Source of the DNA: Coprococcus_A sp051877705
GTDB lineage: Bacteria; Bacillota; Clostridia; Lachnospirales; Lachnospiraceae
Length of the DNA stretch: 16,513 nucleotides
NCBI GenBank assembly: GCA_051877705.1
Contig: JBJEJD010000087.1
Coordinates: forward strand, 1 to 16,513
Reading direction: 5' to 3'
Of this stretch, positions 14,830-16,513 are shown in pieces. Position 1 is the stretch's first letter, and each line of letters starts with the position of its first letter. Below the pieces are notes generated by a model. It worked only from the letters and a program-made list of their open reading frames with translations, searched no databases and was not told the DNA's origin. The translations under genes were made by a program, and so were the position numbers.

Positions 14830-14858
14830 TTGTGAAAACTAAATTAATGTGCTAAGAT
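14830..14858 (+). promoter_or_regulatory. Promoter of the sugar-ABC operon
   Basis: TTGTGA (14830-14835) and TAAGAT (14853-14858) are exactly 17 nt apart. The leader of about 60 nt contains a GCGGT/ACCGC mini-hairpin (14884-14898) and a strong AGGAGG (14911-14916). Confidence 0.65.
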
Positions 14859-14925
14859 GAGTTCATAAAAAATGTGCTGTTTGCGGTAATGAAACCGCTG
14901 GGCACCAAAAAGGAGGATATGAATT

Positions 14926-16323
14926 ATGAAACTCAAAAAAATGTTAGCACTTGGGATGTTAACAGTCATGACTGTATCAGCAGTTCTTACGGGCTGCGGC
15001 GGCAGTGGTTCCGGCAGTTCGGGCGGCAGCTCTGACGGAAAAGCTACATTATCTATCTTCGTATATGGTAATGAGCAGGAGCAGGCTATTTACACAGACA
15101 TGATTAACCAGTTCAAGGAAGCTCATGCAGACGAGGTGGCAGATATCGAAGTTCAGTATTCTACCAAGGATGACTATGGTACAACTCTGACAGGTATGAT
15201 GACAGCCAAGGATCTTCCGGATGTTTACTACATCGGACCTGAAACTGTTTCTCAGTATGTTGACAATGGCTATGCAGCAAGTCTGACACCTTATCTTGAA
15301 GAACTTGGTCTTGACACAAGTGACCTGATGCAGGATATCCTGAATTTCTATCGTTATGACGGTACAACAACAGGACAGGGCGATCTGTACGGTCTGCCGC
15401 ATGATGCATCCGTATTCGCTTATGCATACAACAAGGATCTCTTTGATAAAGAAGGTATTCCATATCCGGATCCGGAGAATCCATATACATATGATGAATT
15501 TGTAGAAGTGTGCAAGCAGTTTACAAAGGATACTGACGGCGACGGAGAAATTGATCAGTGGGGCTGCGGTGCTGCCAATGCATTCATGTTATATCAGTAT
15601 ATCTGGTCCAATGGCGCAAGCTTCTTATCTGACGATTACAAGACAGTTACAATTGACACTCCTGAGTTCAAGGAAGGTCTTCAGAAGTATATTGACCTGA
15701 CACTTACCCATAAGGTTACACCTACAGTAGAGCAGGATGCATCCCTTGGTGTATACCAGAGATGGCTTGCCGGCCAGGAAGCTTTCTATGCTTGCGGTAC
15801 ATGGGACGTAGCTGCATTCATGGATGATGAGACATTCCCATTTGAGTGGGATCTGTGCGCATATCCTACACTTTCCACAGGTAAGACTGCAACATGGTGT
15901 GGTACAGTAGGTTATGCTGTATCTGCTCTGTCTGACAATCAGAAGCTGGCTACAGAGCTTGCTTACTGGATGAGTGCGGATACTGAAGGCAACAAGCAGC
16001 TGTCCGGTATTACTACAGGCCAGTCCATCCAGCTTCCGAACCTTGTATCCCTTGCTGACGGCGAATTCAGAGATGCCATCAACGATGGTTCCCTGCCATT
16101 CCCATCCAATGTAGATGTATTCTTCAACTACCTGAATGGTACAGGCGATTATGAAGGCAGAATGATGGAATCTACATATACACCAAATGCAGAATGGGCT
16201 GATATCTTCTTTGAAGGTCTGGACAATGTCAAGAATGGTTCTATGACTGTTGATGAGTATGTTGCTCAGGTTCAGCCTCAGATGCAGGATGCCCTTGACA
16301 ATGCATGGGAAAGCGTTGAATAA
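14926..16323 (+). CDS. Sugar ABC transporter substrate-binding lipoprotein (family 1)
   Basis: Captures an oligosaccharide outside the membrane and delivers it to the ABC permeases. The 465-aa protein has a lipoprotein signal peptide with lipobox AVLTGC, Cys24 being the lipidation site, then a Gly/Ser linker (25-38). The mature family 1 binding fold starts at TLSIFVYGNE and includes DLPDVYYIGPE, YGLPHDASVFAYAYNKDLF and YTYDEFVEVCKQF. A DTDGDGEIDQWG loop near 203-214 looks like the Ca-binding loop common in these proteins. Codon choice is visibly different from neighbouring genes, with frequent ACA, GCA, CTT and TAC, consistent with high expression. AGGAGG lies 9 nt before the ATG. Substrate is inferred from the adjacent GH43 gene as a pentose-containing oligosaccharide. 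Confidence 0.93.
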   Translation: MKLKKMLALGMLTVMTVSAVLTGCGGSGSGSSGGSSDGKATLSIFVYGNEQEQAIYTDMINQFKEAHADEVADIEVQYSTKDDYGTTLTGMMTAKDLPDVYYIGPETVSQYVDNGYAASLTPYLEELGLDTSDLMQDILNFYRYDGTTTGQGDLYGLPHDASVFAYAYNKDLFDKEGIPYPDPENPYTYDEFVEVCKQFTKDTDGDGEIDQWGCGAANAFMLYQYIWSNGASFLSDDYKTVTIDTPEFKEGLQKYIDLTLTHKVTPTVEQDASLGVYQRWLAGQEAFYACGTWDVAAFMDDETFPFEWDLCAYPTLSTGKTATWCGTVGYAVSALSDNQKLATELAYWMSADTEGNKQLSGITTGQSIQLPNLVSLADGEFRDAINDGSLPFPSNVDVFFNYLNGTGDYEGRMMESTYTPNAEWADIFFEGLDNVKNGSMTVDEYVAQVQPQMQDALDNAWESVE

Positions 16324-16333
16324 TCTGTTGATC

Positions 16334-16361
16334 AATGATGCAGGCTTTGCCCTGCATCATT
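16334..16361 (+). promoter_or_regulatory. Intercistronic hairpin between binding protein and permease genes
   Basis: AATGATGCAGG (16334-16344) and CCTGCATCATT (16351-16361) form a perfect 11-bp stem with a 6-nt loop and no T-tract. Such hairpins after binding-protein genes typically protect the upstream mRNA or lower permease expression relative to the binding protein. Confidence 0.7.
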
Positions 16362-16383
16362 CCTTAAGAGGGAGGTGTGCTTA

Positions 16384-16513
16384 ATGGGTGAAACTCAGCT
16401 GGAAAAACCTGTTAAGAAGAAAATGAGCAAATCAGCCTTCAGAGAGCACTGCTGGGGACTTGCATTTGTAGCTCCGCCGTTCATCGGTTTTTGTATTTTC
16501 ATGGCATTTCCGA
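16384..16513 (+). CDS. ABC sugar transporter permease, 5' part only
   Basis: The first 43 codons are visible. A basic cytoplasmic N-terminus (MGETQLEKPVKKKMSKSAFR) runs into the first hydrophobic segment (WGLAFVAPPFIGFCIFMAFP), the pattern of MalF/UgpA-type permeases, which often carry the AFVAPxxIGF motif. GGGAGG lies 8 nt before the ATG. It directly follows the binding-protein gene behind a hairpin and runs off the window. The family is inferred mainly from position and the first helix. Confidence 0.85.
   Translation, partial: MGETQLEKPVKKKMSKSAFREHCWGLAFVAPPFIGFCIFMAFP

Noticed and set aside
14870..14925. Riboswitch or T-box in the leader of the sugar-binding gene
   Set aside because: The leader is only about 60 nt with a single 5-bp hairpin; no known riboswitch core is recognisable.

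Overview
The window looks like chromosomal DNA from a Gram-positive, low-to-moderate GC member of the Clostridia, most likely Lachnospiraceae. The grounds are strong AGGAGG-type ribosome binding sites, a sugar-ABC lipoprotein with a lipobox, a DUF624/YesL protein next to an AraC regulator, a DUF4250 protein, and a phosphofructokinase with a TIDLD active-site variant that I recall as usual in that family. No rRNA, tRNA, CRISPR array, prophage or transposase gene was seen.

Layout. (1) 1-2257, + strand: the 3' part of endonuclease IV (nfo), then a CCA-adding tRNA nucleotidyltransferase (cca). (2) 2258-2492: a convergent gap filled by two inverted repeats, a perfect 17-bp hairpin that contains the cca stop codon and a 183-nt near-palindrome with perfect 20-bp ends. 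(3) 2493-5330, - strand: malQ and plsC, overlapping by 4 nt, then a separately placed single-pass membrane protein of unknown role. (4) 5450-10151, + strand: a Cys/Pro-rich Lachnospiraceae-type protein, a rearranged 332-nt stretch, a Methyltransf_32-type SAM methyltransferase, and an 843-aa membrane-anchored exported protein overlapping it by ATGA. (5) 10168-10443: a 35-bp hairpin and a short DUF4250 gene on the - strand. (6) 10495-11649: promoter, pfkA and terminator. (7) 11657 to the end: a glycoside utilisation locus. DUF624 and AraC genes run on the - strand. Divergent from them are a cytoplasmic GH43 glycosidase, a sugar-binding lipoprotein and the start of an ABC permease.

How the genes work together. 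The last 5 kb is a coherent oligosaccharide (probably arabinan- or xylan-derived) uptake and degradation system. The lipoprotein captures the sugar, the permease imports it, GH43 cuts it in the cytosol, and the AraC protein is the likely regulator. MalQ and PfkA supply maltodextrin and glycolytic metabolism. nfo and cca are housekeeping genes.

Most interesting point. At 6152-6285 an 11-bp perfect inverted repeat, with weaker arm similarity further in, flanks 112 nt. Read on the - strand, that segment gives a start codon and a CxxC peptide. The sequence to its right on the + strand gives a C-terminal half with no plausible start. Inverting the segment in silico joins the two halves in frame into an 82-residue protein ending just before the methyltransferase gene. 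This could be a phase-variable inversion, a fixed inversion that broke the gene, or an inverted duplication that only resembles one.
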